From contig CAZRBY010000010.1 in assembly GCA_964598495.1 (NCBI GenBank), positions 1 through 62,558 on the forward strand: a stretch of DNA of 62,558 bases. Reading direction: 5' to 3'. The notes under the pieces were generated by a model. It did not search any database, had not been told where the DNA came from, and saw nothing but the letters and a program-made list of their open reading frames with translations. Positions within the stretch are counted from its first letter, which is position 1, and each line of letters starts with the position of its first letter. Made by a program: the position numbers and the translations under genes. The stretch comes from Cacconaster sp964598495. GTDB taxonomy: Bacteria; Bacteroidota; Bacteroidia; Bacteroidales; UBA932. This document shows, in pieces, positions 54,657-62,543 of this stretch.

Positions 54657-55169
54657 TCAATTTGTTTTAAACTTGAACTTGATTTCAGCCAATTCATTGT
54701 TGGCTTTGGCTATCTTGGATGCAAGATCCGCTTTGAAAGCCTTTACTTTATCCATCAATACATCATCGGAGAGCGCCAGCATCTGCACTGCAAGAATGGC
54801 GGCGTTCCTTGCTCCGTCAAGAGCAACAGTGGCCACCGGAATGCCTGAAGGCATTTGAAGAATAGAAAGTACCGAGTCCCAACCGTCAATGGAATTGGAT
54901 GACTTGATCGGGACACCGATGACAGGCAGAGGAGTGTATGCGGCAATTACACCCGGCAGATGAGCTGCTCCACCTGCACCGGCAATGATTACCTTGACTC
55001 CACGTACGACAGCTCCTTCTGCAAACTCCATTACCTTATGGGGAACTCTATGTGCCGAAAGGGCATTAATCTCAAAAGGAATCTCCATCATATCAAGAAA
55101 TTCCGCAGCCTGTTTCATCACAGGCATATCGGATGTACTCCCCATTATAATACTTACTAGCGGTCTCAT
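54657..55169 (-). CDS. purE: N5-carboxyaminoimidazole ribonucleotide mutase
   Basis: A 170-residue class I PurE: N5-CAIR to CAIR in de novo purine synthesis. The N-terminal SIIMGSTSDMPVM (about 6-18) and the AGAGGAAHLPGVIAAYTPLP loop (about 65-84) with its catalytic His are intact. No purK is next to it. Divergent from hpt (purine salvage) with facing promoter elements in a gap of under 70 bp, so supply and salvage may be coordinated. Confidence 0.96.
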   Translation of the reverse strand: MRPLVSIIMGSTSDMPVMKQAAEFLDMMEIPFEINALSAHRVPHKVMEFAEGAVVRGVKVIIAGAGGAAHLPGVIAAYTPLPVIGVPIKSSNSIDGWDSVLSILQMPSGIPVATVALDGARNAAILAVQMLALSDDVLMDKVKAFKADLASKIAKANNELAEIKFKFKTN

Positions 55170-55193
55170 ATTGTCTCATTTTGTATAATGTCC

Positions 55194-55201
55194 CAAAAAT
55201 A
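55194..55201 (-). promoter_or_regulatory. -7 element of purE
   Basis: Minus-strand TATTTTTG, 24 nt before the purE ATG at 55169. It lies 5 bp from the hpt element on the other strand. Confidence 0.55.
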
Positions 55202-55206
55202 ATGAT

Positions 55207-55214
55207 TAAATTTG
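55207..55214 (+). promoter_or_regulatory. -7 element of hpt-adk-obg
   Basis: TAAATTTG, with TTTG about 23 nt upstream. It supports the hpt start at 55238, because the upstream ATG at 55202 would precede the transcript. Confidence 0.5.
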
Positions 55215-55237
55215 CCTCTGCAAAAAATATTTCACAG

Positions 55238-55786
55238 ATGGAAAGAATCCAACTTCACGCCAAATATTTTGTACCATACATTCGCTACGAAGAAATTTCC
55301 AAAGCAATTGACGTAGTAGCTGAAAAATTAAACAATGACTTCCGCGGATGTAAAACGCCGCCAATCCTGCTCTGTGTGCTCAACGGATCAATAATGTTTA
55401 CCGGTGAACTTATGAAAAGGATTACATTTCCCTGTGAGATTACCAGCATCCGATTGGCTTCCTACGAAGGCACTCTCTCTTCGGGCAAAACAAAGACAAT
55501 ACTCGGTCTTACCGCCGATATAAGAGGAAGGGACCTTATCATCGTGGAAGACATAGTCGATACCGGAACCACCATTTGCGACATTCATAAAACACTCACT
55601 ATTGCCGGAGCAAACGACATTAAAATCTGCACGCTTCTGCTCAAGCCGGAGGTTTACAACAATTCTCTGGTTCTTGACTACGTAGCAATTGAGGTTGAAA
55701 ACCGTTTTTTAGTGGGCTTCGGTCTGGATTATAACCAACTGGGACGCAACTGCAAGGACATCTATATTCTTGACAAATCATCTTGA
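55238..55786 (+). CDS. hpt: Hypoxanthine phosphoribosyltransferase
   Basis: A 182-residue type I PRTase for purine salvage (hypoxanthine/guanine + PRPP to IMP/GMP). The PRPP loop IIVEDIVDTGTT is at about 98-109; VLNGSIMF and the C-terminal FLVGFGLDYNQLGRN fit HPRT. The frame is open further upstream (to 55181), but the ATG at 55238 (MERIQLHAKYF) lies below the -7 element and gives a normal family length. Followed after 25 nt by adk. Confidence 0.93.
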   Translation: MERIQLHAKYFVPYIRYEEISKAIDVVAEKLNNDFRGCKTPPILLCVLNGSIMFTGELMKRITFPCEITSIRLASYEGTLSSGKTKTILGLTADIRGRDLIIVEDIVDTGTTICDIHKTLTIAGANDIKICTLLLKPEVYNNSLVLDYVAIEVENRFLVGFGLDYNQLGRNCKDIYILDKSS

Positions 55787-55811
55787 CAACACTATATAAG
55801 ATACATATATT

Positions 55812-56384
55812 ATGAAACACTTTATCATTTTTGGTCCGCCGGGTGCAGGGAAAGGTACTCAAGCCAAGCTGATGGTTAAGAAATATAATTTGAGACACAT
55901 ATCCACCGGAGACCTTCTACGTGCTGAAATTAAAGCCGGCACCAAACTCGGAAAGATAGCCAAAGCACTTATTGATGACGGCAACTTGGTCCCAGATGAG
56001 ATAGTTCTAAGAATGGTCAGTAATGAGATTGTCCAGAATCCGGATGTATCAGGTTTTGTATTTGACGGATTTCCTCGCACTACCACACAGGCATCTTCCT
56101 TCGACTACCATCTTAAGAGTCTTGGAATGGATGTAAACGGTGTGATCTCAATAATCATCAGTGATGATACGGTAAGAGATAGAATTCACCATCGTGCACT
56201 GATTGAAGATCGCAAGGATGACATGAATGATGAGATAATCCAGAACCGCATAGTCACTTACCATTCCAAGACCGAGCCTTTAATCGACTATTACAAGAAA
56301 CAGGGAAAATACCACGAAATTGACGGTGAGGGTACGATTGAAGAAATTTTTGACAAGATATCTCTCCTGATTGAAATGCTTTAA
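55812..56384 (+). CDS. adk: Adenylate kinase
   Basis: A 190-residue nucleoside monophosphate kinase: AMP + ATP to 2 ADP. P-loop GPPGAGKGTQAK at about 7-18, AMP-site STGDLLR, GFVFDGFPRT and the short LID without zinc-binding cysteines. The length is that of the short-LID adk usual in Bacteroidota. Lies between hpt and obg; the gap to obg is 10 nt. Confidence 0.97.
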   Translation: MKHFIIFGPPGAGKGTQAKLMVKKYNLRHISTGDLLRAEIKAGTKLGKIAKALIDDGNLVPDEIVLRMVSNEIVQNPDVSGFVFDGFPRTTTQASSFDYHLKSLGMDVNGVISIIISDDTVRDRIHHRALIEDRKDDMNDEIIQNRIVTYHSKTEPLIDYYKKQGKYHEIDGEGTIEEIFDKISLLIEML

Positions 56385-56394
56385 CGATAGCATA

Positions 56395-57353
56395 ATGAGA
56401 AATCAAAGTTCCAATTTCATAGATTATGTCCGCATCTTTTGCAAATCGGGTAACGGAGGCAAAGGTTCCACGCATCTACGTAGGGAAAAATATATACCCA
56501 AAGGCGGACCTGACGGAGGTGACGGAGGGCGGGGCGGACATATTATATTGAGGGGCGACAAGCAACTCTGGACTCTGATTCATCTCAAATACCGAAAACA
56601 CATCAAAGCTGAAAACGGCGGTGACGGTAGTGGACAACTACGCACGGGAGCCGATGGCAAGGACATTATACTCAAAGTTCCCTTGGGTACGGTGGCTAAA
56701 GATGGCGAGACGGGCGAAGTTCTCTTTGAAATAGTTGATGACGNNNNNNNNNNNNNNNNNNNNNNNNNNNNNNNNNNNNNNNNNNNNNNNNNNNNNNNNN
56801 NNNNNNNNNNNNNNNNNNNNNNNNNNNNNNNNNNNNNNNNNNNNNNNNNNCCAATGCAGGCAAATCCACCCTCCTCTCCGTAGTATCGGCTGCAAAGCCC
56901 AAGATAGCGGACTATGCATTTACCACTCTTGAACCCAATCTTGGCATCGTCAATTATTACGATGACAAGTCTTTCGTTATGGCCGATATTCCGGGCATCA
57001 TAGAAGGAGCTCACGAAGGCAGAGGTCTTGGATTGAGATTTCTCAGGCATATTGAGCGTAACTCAATGCTTCTCTTCATGATACCGGCAGACAGTAAAGA
57101 TATCGCCGAAGAGTACGGCATATTGCTCAACGAGCTCAAACAATACAATCCCGAATTGTTGGGTAAGGAACGGCTTTTGGCCGTAACTAAGTCCGATATG
57201 CTTGATGACGAACTCAAAAAGGAAACCAAAAAGCATCTCCCAAAAAATATTCAATATATTTTTATCTCTTCGCTTACCGGCGAAGGGATACCTCAACTCA
57301 AGGATATGCTCTGGAAGACTCTGAATGCCGATGGAGAAATTGATCGAACTTGA
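56395..57353 (+). CDS. obg: Obg GTPase, interrupted by an assembly gap
   Basis: Obg/CgtA, a ribosome-assembly and stress GTPase. The N-terminal glycine-rich Obg fold (KSGNGGKGSTHLRREKYIPKG onward) is present up to EIVDD. The G domain resumes after the gap at PNAGKST (G1), with DIPGIIEGAHEGRG (G3) and the G4 motif TKSD. The 107 N bases hide the end of the Obg fold and the start of G1. The reading frame differs across the N run, so the N count is not the true length; the missing piece should be a multiple of 3, about 165-175 nt by comparison with Bacillus Obg. No real frameshift is implied. Overlaps the PAP2 gene by 29 nt. Confidence 0.93.
56744..56850. other. Assembly gap (107 N)
   Basis: A run of 107 undetermined bases inside obg. 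The length is not a multiple of three, while the flanking Obg frames require one, so the size is an estimate. Confidence 1.
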
Positions 57354-57888
57354 TATGAAATTGTTCACCCTTCTCAACGGGTGGCATTCGGATTTCTTTG
57401 ATCCGATAATGATTTTCCTCTCAAAAGTATGGGTATGGGTACCGCTCTACCTTGGAGTACTGATTTATCTTTTCTTTACCAAGAAATGGAAAGTTGCGCT
57501 GCTGGCGGTTGCGGCCATTGTGTTGGCATACCTCGCCAGCGAGCACATGTCGGTATTCATCAAAGAGAGTGTGGGCCGCCTGAGGCCATGTGAAGAGCCT
57601 TTGTTGGCGAATAGTGTCAGAATGCTCGAACCACACGGATCTCTCTACGGATTTGTCTCAGGGCACGCTTGCAATACATTTTGTTTTGCAGCTCTCTCAT
57701 CAATGATTATCCGCAAAAGAGTCTACTCATTTTTGATTTTCATCTGGGCGGCACTGGTTTCATACAGCAGGATTTATGTTGGCAAGCACTATCCCGGAGA
57801 CATCCTCGGTGGCGCACTGCTTGGTCTGCTGATTGCATATCTGGTCTGGCTCATCTACAAAACCATCTTACGAAAAGCATGCTCCTGA
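57325..57888 (+). CDS. PAP2 family phosphatase
   Basis: A 187-residue membrane phosphatase with about five helices. The three PAP2 motifs are visible: KESVGRLRP (KX6RP), FVSGHA (PSGH-type, with V for P) and SRIYVGKHYPGD (SRX5HX3D). Likely substrates are undecaprenyl pyrophosphate or lipid phosphates, in the periplasmic leaflet. Starts inside obg (ATG at 57325, or 57331) and overlaps lplA by 10 nt, so it is translationally coupled on both sides. Confidence 0.92.
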   Translation: MPMEKLIELDMKLFTLLNGWHSDFFDPIMIFLSKVWVWVPLYLGVLIYLFFTKKWKVALLAVAAIVLAYLASEHMSVFIKESVGRLRPCEEPLLANSVRMLEPHGSLYGFVSGHACNTFCFAALSSMIIRKRVYSFLIFIWAALVSYSRIYVGKHYPGDILGGALLGLLIAYLVWLIYKTILRKACS

Positions 57889-58856
57889 TACACGACACAA
57901 ATACCGATCCTTACTGGAATCTCGCTGCAGAAGAATATCTCCTTGATAATTTTGACGAGAGTATTTTCCGTCTCTGGCGGAACTCAGATGCAATTATAGT
58001 TGGTCGCAACCAAAATGCCTATGCCGAGATTGACACTGAATGGGTCTCTGCCAATAAAGTTCCCGTAGTGCGAAGAATGACCGGAGGAGGCGCAGTCTTC
58101 CACGACCTCGGTAATGTCAATTTCTCCTTTTTCGACACAAGGATTCCCGGCCGGGATAGTAACGATATGTTCCGTATATTCACAAGGCCGATTATTGATG
58201 CTCTGCAATCGCTTGGCGTAGATGCCTATCTGGAAGGACGCAATGATTTGCTGATTGATGATAAAAAGTTTTCCGGCAACGCGATGTGTTTTTCCAAAAA
58301 CCGCGTTTTACAACATGGCACGTTACTTTTCAGTATATCCATGAATTCACTTGCAAAAGCTCTTAAAGAGCGTCCCGAAAAATTTGATGGCAGGGCTGTA
58401 AAGTCTCATCGGTCCAGGGTAACAAATATTACCGAGCATCTGACTAAAACAATGGATGTAGTAGAATTTATGAATTATCTGGCTGATTATGTTGGACGCG
58501 AATACAAGCCCTATAGTTGGAGTGAGGAAGATTTGCGCTCAATTGATGCCCTTGCGGAATCAAGATATCGCAGAGATTCCTGGAATTTTGGTGCTTCTCC
58601 CAAATATGCTCTCAACAAAGTTGTAAAGTTTCCTGCCGGACTCGTAGAGGTCTCTTTTGATGTCTCATCAGGAAAAATCTCTGCTCTGGAAATAAGAGGA
58701 GATTTCTTTTTCAATAAACCTGTGGAGGAGTTTTGCAATCTTATGTCTGGTGTAGAGCATACTCCCGAAAAAATTTCCGGCCGCCTCAGTGAAGTGGCAG
58801 CCGGTGACTATTTTTGCGGGATCAGCCCGGAAGAGCTGACGATATTATTTTTCTAA
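57879..58856 (+). CDS. lplA: Lipoate-protein ligase A
   Basis: A 325-residue ligase attaching lipoate (via lipoyl-AMP) to 2-oxoacid dehydrogenase or GcvH domains. The active-site motif VVRRMTGGGAVFHDLGN (about 63-79) and the lysine region DKKFSGNAMCF are conserved. The C-terminal accessory domain is present (about 240-325). The frame is open for 70 more codons upstream, but these lie within the PAP2 gene, so the ATG at 57879 (MLLIHDTNTDPYWNLA) is used, matching the family N-terminus. Confidence 0.95.
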   Translation: MLLIHDTNTDPYWNLAAEEYLLDNFDESIFRLWRNSDAIIVGRNQNAYAEIDTEWVSANKVPVVRRMTGGGAVFHDLGNVNFSFFDTRIPGRDSNDMFRIFTRPIIDALQSLGVDAYLEGRNDLLIDDKKFSGNAMCFSKNRVLQHGTLLFSISMNSLAKALKERPEKFDGRAVKSHRSRVTNITEHLTKTMDVVEFMNYLADYVGREYKPYSWSEEDLRSIDALAESRYRRDSWNFGASPKYALNKVVKFPAGLVEVSFDVSSGKISALEIRGDFFFNKPVEEFCNLMSGVEHTPEKISGRLSEVAAGDYFCGISPEELTILFF

Positions 58857-58859
58857 AAT

Positions 58860-59150
58860 TTATTTGAATCGCTTCTCCTTGGCTGATACGAGAGCACCTT
58901 TGAGTACTCCCACGCAATTTACGATGGCCTCCTCAAATGTGTCGGAGTTTTTTTCCACAATAATTTCCGTACCCGGAATGTAAACGATAATCTTTACATT
59001 CTTATTTTGTGGGTCTGCAAGCAATGAGAGGTTGACTTCGGTACGCACGATGTCTTCGTAGTACTTGGCGATTTTACCTACCTTGTTGTCGATGAAATCA
59101 AGCAGCTTCTGGTCTGCGTCGAATTTGATTGATTGTACTTTAATTTCCAT
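58860..59150 (-). CDS. hpf: Ribosome hibernation promoting factor (short HPF/RaiA)
   Basis: A 96-residue ribosome-associated inhibitor that binds the decoding region of 30S in stationary phase. Single N-terminal HPF domain (VQSIKFDADQKLLDFIDNK at the start), with no long C-terminal dimerisation domain. It overlaps xerC by 11 nt; xerC-hpf is a common Bacteroidota pair near rpsU, and hutU is upstream in the same direction here. Confidence 0.95.
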   Translation of the reverse strand: MEIKVQSIKFDADQKLLDFIDNKVGKIAKYYEDIVRTEVNLSLLADPQNKNVKIIVYIPGTEIIVEKNSDTFEEAIVNCVGVLKGALVSAKEKRFK

Positions 59151-60084
59151 TTTTACCTCCGTTTTTTGCTCTTGGATGAGCTGTTAAGTATGCGTTCTTT
59201 AGCTGTTCAAACGAATTGTGTGTATAAATCTGTGTTGCAGCAAGGGATGAATGGCCCAGAATCTCCTTGATACTGTTGAGGTCTGCACCGCGGTTGAGCA
59301 GATGTGTAGCAAGTGAATGTCTCAGCAAGTGAGGAGACTTGCGCCCTGTAAAACCTCCAACCTTCTCAAGTTCCTTTTTTACGACATTATTGACAAAAGC
59401 CGGGTAAAGCGGAAGTCCTTTATCTGTCAAAAAAAAGTACCCTTCAGTATTGCCGGGAAACTCCCTGTTATTTCTTTTCAAATATAGTATTAATTCCTGA
59501 CAAATCAAAGAGGGAATTGGAATTTCTCTCAATTTATCACCCTTACCCAAAACCCTGATTACCGACCTTTCGGGATCGAAGTCGGTAATCTTCAATCCAC
59601 AAAGTTCTGCGCGACGAATTCCGCTGGAATAAAGCAGCAGAAGTATTGTCCTGTTACGCAAAACCGGAAAGGATTCCTCCCCTTCATGCTCCTGCCGTTC
59701 TTCAGTCATAGATCCGAAATAATTGCTCATAGCCTTTTCGGTATAAAACTCAGGGAGCTTTTTATCCTCTTTAGGACGAAAGACCTTTTTGACGGGATTG
59801 GATTGGATTACTCCCTGTTTCATCAGATAGGAACAGAAACTGCTAAGAGCCGCCAACTTGAGATTCATTGTACGGGCGGAAAGCCCACTCTCAAGTCCTC
59901 CGGCAATGAAACCGCGGATATTTAGAGGCGTGAGTACGGAAGTCTCCTCTCCTGCCTCAATTTTACCCTCAGGAAAGATATGGGCATAAAATTCATCCAC
60001 CGCACTCCGGTAAAGAACCAAAGTACGCGGAGAATACCTTTTTTGTACCCCGAGCCACTTGATGAATGAATCAATTATCTCCAT
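59140..60084 (-). CDS. xerC: Tyrosine recombinase XerC/XerD
   Basis: A 314-residue site-specific recombinase resolving chromosome dimers at dif. N-terminal SAM-like domain (about 1-100) and catalytic domain with Arg157 (SGIRRAEL), Lys184 (GKGDKLREIP), His252-x-x-Arg255 (HLLRH), His278 (LGHSS) and nucleophile Tyr287. All catalytic residues are present. No integrase-type extension and no mobile cargo next to it. It is 8 nt downstream of hutU and coupled to hpf. Confidence 0.94.
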   Translation of the reverse strand: MEIIDSFIKWLGVQKRYSPRTLVLYRSAVDEFYAHIFPEGKIEAGEETSVLTPLNIRGFIAGGLESGLSARTMNLKLAALSSFCSYLMKQGVIQSNPVKKVFRPKEDKKLPEFYTEKAMSNYFGSMTEERQEHEGEESFPVLRNRTILLLLYSSGIRRAELCGLKITDFDPERSVIRVLGKGDKLREIPIPSLICQELILYLKRNNREFPGNTEGYFFLTDKGLPLYPAFVNNVVKKELEKVGGFTGRKSPHLLRHSLATHLLNRGADLNSIKEILGHSSLAATQIYTHNSFEQLKNAYLTAHPRAKNGGKNGN

Positions 60085-60092
60085 AAAATGTA

Positions 60093-62108
60093 TCAGAAAC
60101 AGCTCTCCAGAAGATCGTCATCCGCAATATTTGGCAGAGTTACTTTGAGCAATGGAGTGCGCTCCATTTCGCGTTTTATTGCGAAAATTGCACCTTCGTT
60201 ACGCGCCCAACTGCGGCGCGCAATGCCATTGTTGACATCCCAGTGGAGCATCGCCCTGATCCTGCGGTCCGACTCCTCACTGCCGTCTATCACCATTCCG
60301 AATCCGCCGTTGATAACCTCACCCCAGCCAACTCCACCTCCATTGTGAATAGAAACCCAGGTGGCGCCGCGGAAAGAGTCTCCTATGACATTGTGTATTG
60401 CCATGTCTGCAGTAAAACAGGAGCCGTCATATATATTGGAAGTCTCCCGAAAAGGAGAATCGGTACCCGACACATCGTGATGGTCACGTCCCAGCACTAT
60501 TGGGGCACTAACCCTTCCTTCACGGATAGCCTTATTCATAGCAAGAGCTATTTTAATGCGTCCTTCGGCATCCGCATAAAGAATGCGTGCCTGCGACCCT
60601 ACAACTAACTTATTTGCTGCAGCCTCTTTAATCCAATGTATATTGTCCTTGAGCTGAGGTTGTATCTCCACAGGAGCCGTACGCAGAATCTCCTCCAGTA
60701 CCTCTAAGGCAAGAGCATCTGTGACAGCGAGGTCCTCTGCTCTGGAAGATGTACACACCCAACGGTATGGACCAAATCCGTAATCAAAGAAGAGCGGTCC
60801 CATAATATCCTGGACATACGATGGATAACGGAACTTGCCTTTATCTGTCAGAATGTCGGCACCTGCTCTGGAGGCCTCCAGAAGGAAGGCATTACCATAG
60901 TCAAAGAAATACATTCCACGTGCGGTAAGACGGTTGATCGCCGCTACATGCCTGCGGAGTGTCTTGTAGACCTCCTCCTTGAAACGTTCAGGCTCCTGCG
61001 CCATCATCCTGTTGGACTCCTCAAAGGAGATACCGGCGGGATAATAGCCACCCGCAAAAGGGTTGTGGAGCGAAGTCTGGTCACTACCCAGATCCACATT
61101 TATCTCTCTGTCGGCAAGACGCTCCCAAAGATCCACAATATTGCCTTGATATGCAAGAGAAACAGCTTCTCGTGCAGCACTCGCTTTTAAAGCCCTATCT
61201 ATTAACTGATCGCAATCGGTATATACCTCATCCACCCAACCCTGTTCATAGCGTTTGCTCACTGCCTTGGGGTTAATTTCAGCCACTATTCCTACCACTC
61301 CGGCAATTACCGCCGCTTTGGGCTGTGCTCCAGACATCCCTCCGAGTCCGGAACTCACGAAAATCTTGCCTCTGATATCGTCACTGCCATTATTTTTCAT
61401 CCTTGCCGCGTTGAGCACGGTAATGGTGGTACCATGAACTATACCCTGCGGCCCAATATACATAAATGAGCCTGCGGTCATCTGGCCATACTGCGAAACT
61501 CCCATAGCATTGAACTTTTCCCAATGATCCTGAGAAGAGTAATTTGGAATTACCATACCATTGGTAATCACCAGACGGGGCGCTTCCTTATGAGAAGGAA
61601 AGAGTCCCATAGGATGACCGCTATACAGCACAAGAGTCTGCTCATCAGTCATCCGGGAGAGATACTGCATCGTAAGCAGGTACTGTGCCCAGTTTTGGAA
61701 GACTGCTCCATTGCCACCATAAGTAATCAGTTCGTGCGGGTGCTGTGCTACCGCATAATCGAGATTATTGCTGAGCATCAGCATAATTGCCGCTGCCTGA
61801 CGGGATTTGTAGGGAAAATCCTCTATCGAGCGAGCAGTAATGCGATATTCGGGACGGAAGCGGTACATATAGATGCGCCCGTACTTCTCAAGCTCACTGG
61901 CAAATTCTACCGACAGCTCCTTGTGCTGCTGTTTGGGAAAATACCTGAGGGCATTTTTTAGGGCAAGAATTTTCTCATCCCTTGTAAGTATATCCTTGCG
62001 TCTGGGTGCGTGACTGATTTCTTTCTCATGTGTTGCAGGTGGAGGAAGCTGGGTGGGGATTCCCTGTACAACCAACTCTCTAAATCGTTTCAGTTCGTTA
62101 TTATTCAT
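60093..62108 (-). CDS. hutU: Urocanate hydratase
   Basis: A 671-residue NAD-dependent hydratase of histidine degradation: urocanate to imidazolonepropionate. Conserved blocks: GGNGAVFQNWAQYLLTM, the dinucleotide segment GGMSGAQPKAA, LGRDHHDVSGTDSPFRETSN and HNGGGVGWGEVINGG. It is longer than the roughly 560-residue Proteobacterial and Bacillus enzyme, as in other Bacteroidota. No hutH, hutI or ftcD is nearby. It leads an operon with xerC and hpf, so a catabolic gene drives core housekeeping genes, a combination worth noting. Confidence 0.96.
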   Translation of the reverse strand: MNNNELKRFRELVVQGIPTQLPPPATHEKEISHAPRRKDILTRDEKILALKNALRYFPKQQHKELSVEFASELEKYGRIYMYRFRPEYRITARSIEDFPYKSRQAAAIMLMLSNNLDYAVAQHPHELITYGGNGAVFQNWAQYLLTMQYLSRMTDEQTLVLYSGHPMGLFPSHKEAPRLVITNGMVIPNYSSQDHWEKFNAMGVSQYGQMTAGSFMYIGPQGIVHGTTITVLNAARMKNNGSDDIRGKIFVSSGLGGMSGAQPKAAVIAGVVGIVAEINPKAVSKRYEQGWVDEVYTDCDQLIDRALKASAAREAVSLAYQGNIVDLWERLADREINVDLGSDQTSLHNPFAGGYYPAGISFEESNRMMAQEPERFKEEVYKTLRRHVAAINRLTARGMYFFDYGNAFLLEASRAGADILTDKGKFRYPSYVQDIMGPLFFDYGFGPYRWVCTSSRAEDLAVTDALALEVLEEILRTAPVEIQPQLKDNIHWIKEAAANKLVVGSQARILYADAEGRIKIALAMNKAIREGRVSAPIVLGRDHHDVSGTDSPFRETSNIYDGSCFTADMAIHNVIGDSFRGATWVSIHNGGGVGWGEVINGGFGMVIDGSEESDRRIRAMLHWDVNNGIARRSWARNEGAIFAIKREMERTPLLKVTLPNIADDDLLESCF

Positions 62109-62138
62109 CGGTATTATTTGTCTTTGATATGTTATTTA

Positions 62139-62146
62139 CAAAAGTA
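62139..62146 (-). promoter_or_regulatory. -7 element of hutU-xerC-hpf
   Basis: Minus-strand TACTTTTG, 30 nt before the hutU ATG; no TTTG at the optimal distance. Confidence 0.45.
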
Positions 62147-62164
62147 CGTTTTTTTCTCCAAATA

Positions 62165-62195
62165 TTTGTCAAACCGAAAAACCTGCTTATATTTG
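62165..62195 (+). promoter_or_regulatory. rpsU promoter
   Basis: TTTG (62165-62168), exactly 19 nt, then TATATTTG (62188-62195): a full Bacteroidota match, with the start point expected just before the Shine-Dalgarno sequence. Confidence 0.82.
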
Positions 62196-62209
62196 CGGTT
62201 ACAAAAAAA

Positions 62210-62217
62210 AGGAGGTG
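62210..62217 (+). promoter_or_regulatory. Strong Shine-Dalgarno sequence of rpsU
   Basis: AGGAGGTG, complementary to the 16S anti-Shine-Dalgarno, 10 nt before the rpsU ATG. I saw no comparable site before the other starts I examined. It fits the reported Flavobacterium model in which bS21-lacking ribosomes, with a free anti-SD, preferentially translate rpsU. Confidence 0.88.
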
Positions 62218-62227
62218 TCTGCACATC

Positions 62228-62419
62228 ATGATTATCGTACCGGTAAAAGAAGGTGAAAATATTGAAAGGGCATTGAAGAAATTCAAACGCAAATTTGAGA
62301 GGACAGGTACCTTGCGCGAACTTAGGAACCGTAAGACCTTTGAAAAACCTTCCGTAATAAAGAGAGCACAGAAGAAGAAGGCTATCTATGTGCAAAAGAT
62401 GCAGCTGATCGATGAATAA
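62228..62419 (+). CDS. rpsU: Small ribosomal subunit protein bS21
   Basis: A 63-residue basic ribosomal protein (starts MIIVPVKEGENIERALKKFK). The frame is open upstream, but the ATG at 62228 matches the family start and is preceded by a perfect Shine-Dalgarno sequence. In Bacteroidota bS21 helps sequester the 16S rRNA tail and so suppresses SD recognition; its own mRNA keeps a strong SD as an autoregulatory sensor. Followed by a strong intrinsic terminator. Confidence 0.97.
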   Translation: MIIVPVKEGENIERALKKFKRKFERTGTLRELRNRKTFEKPSVIKRAQKKKAIYVQKMQLIDE

Positions 62420-62466
62420 CTTCGGATTTTTGCAAAAAAATCATATATAAACCGTTTTCATAGCTG

Positions 62467-62498
62467 GAGGCTCCCCGTAAAAAGGGAGCCTCTTTTTT
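62467..62498 (+). terminator. Rho-independent terminator of rpsU
   Basis: Perfect 9-bp stem GAGGCTCCC (62467-62475) / GGGAGCCTC (62484-62492), an 8-nt loop and a T run (62493-62498). Confidence 0.95.
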
Positions 62499-62501
62499 AT
62501 T

Positions 62502-62543
62502 CGGGTTGCGCGATACGAGTTTCGTGGTGCGGGTTACCTGTCA
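62502..62543. repeat. Degenerate 7-bp array after the rpsU terminator
   Basis: Heptads CGGGTTG, CGCGATA, CGAGTTT, CGTGGTG, CGGGTTA, CCTGTCA, related to the YGRGTTR family at 6950, 9583 and 9698. The period may continue to the window end. Confidence 0.7.

Noticed and set aside
59140..60084. Phage or transposon integrase
   Set aside because: Length, complete XerC/D motifs and pairing with hpf fit the housekeeping recombinase. No attachment repeats or cargo are seen.
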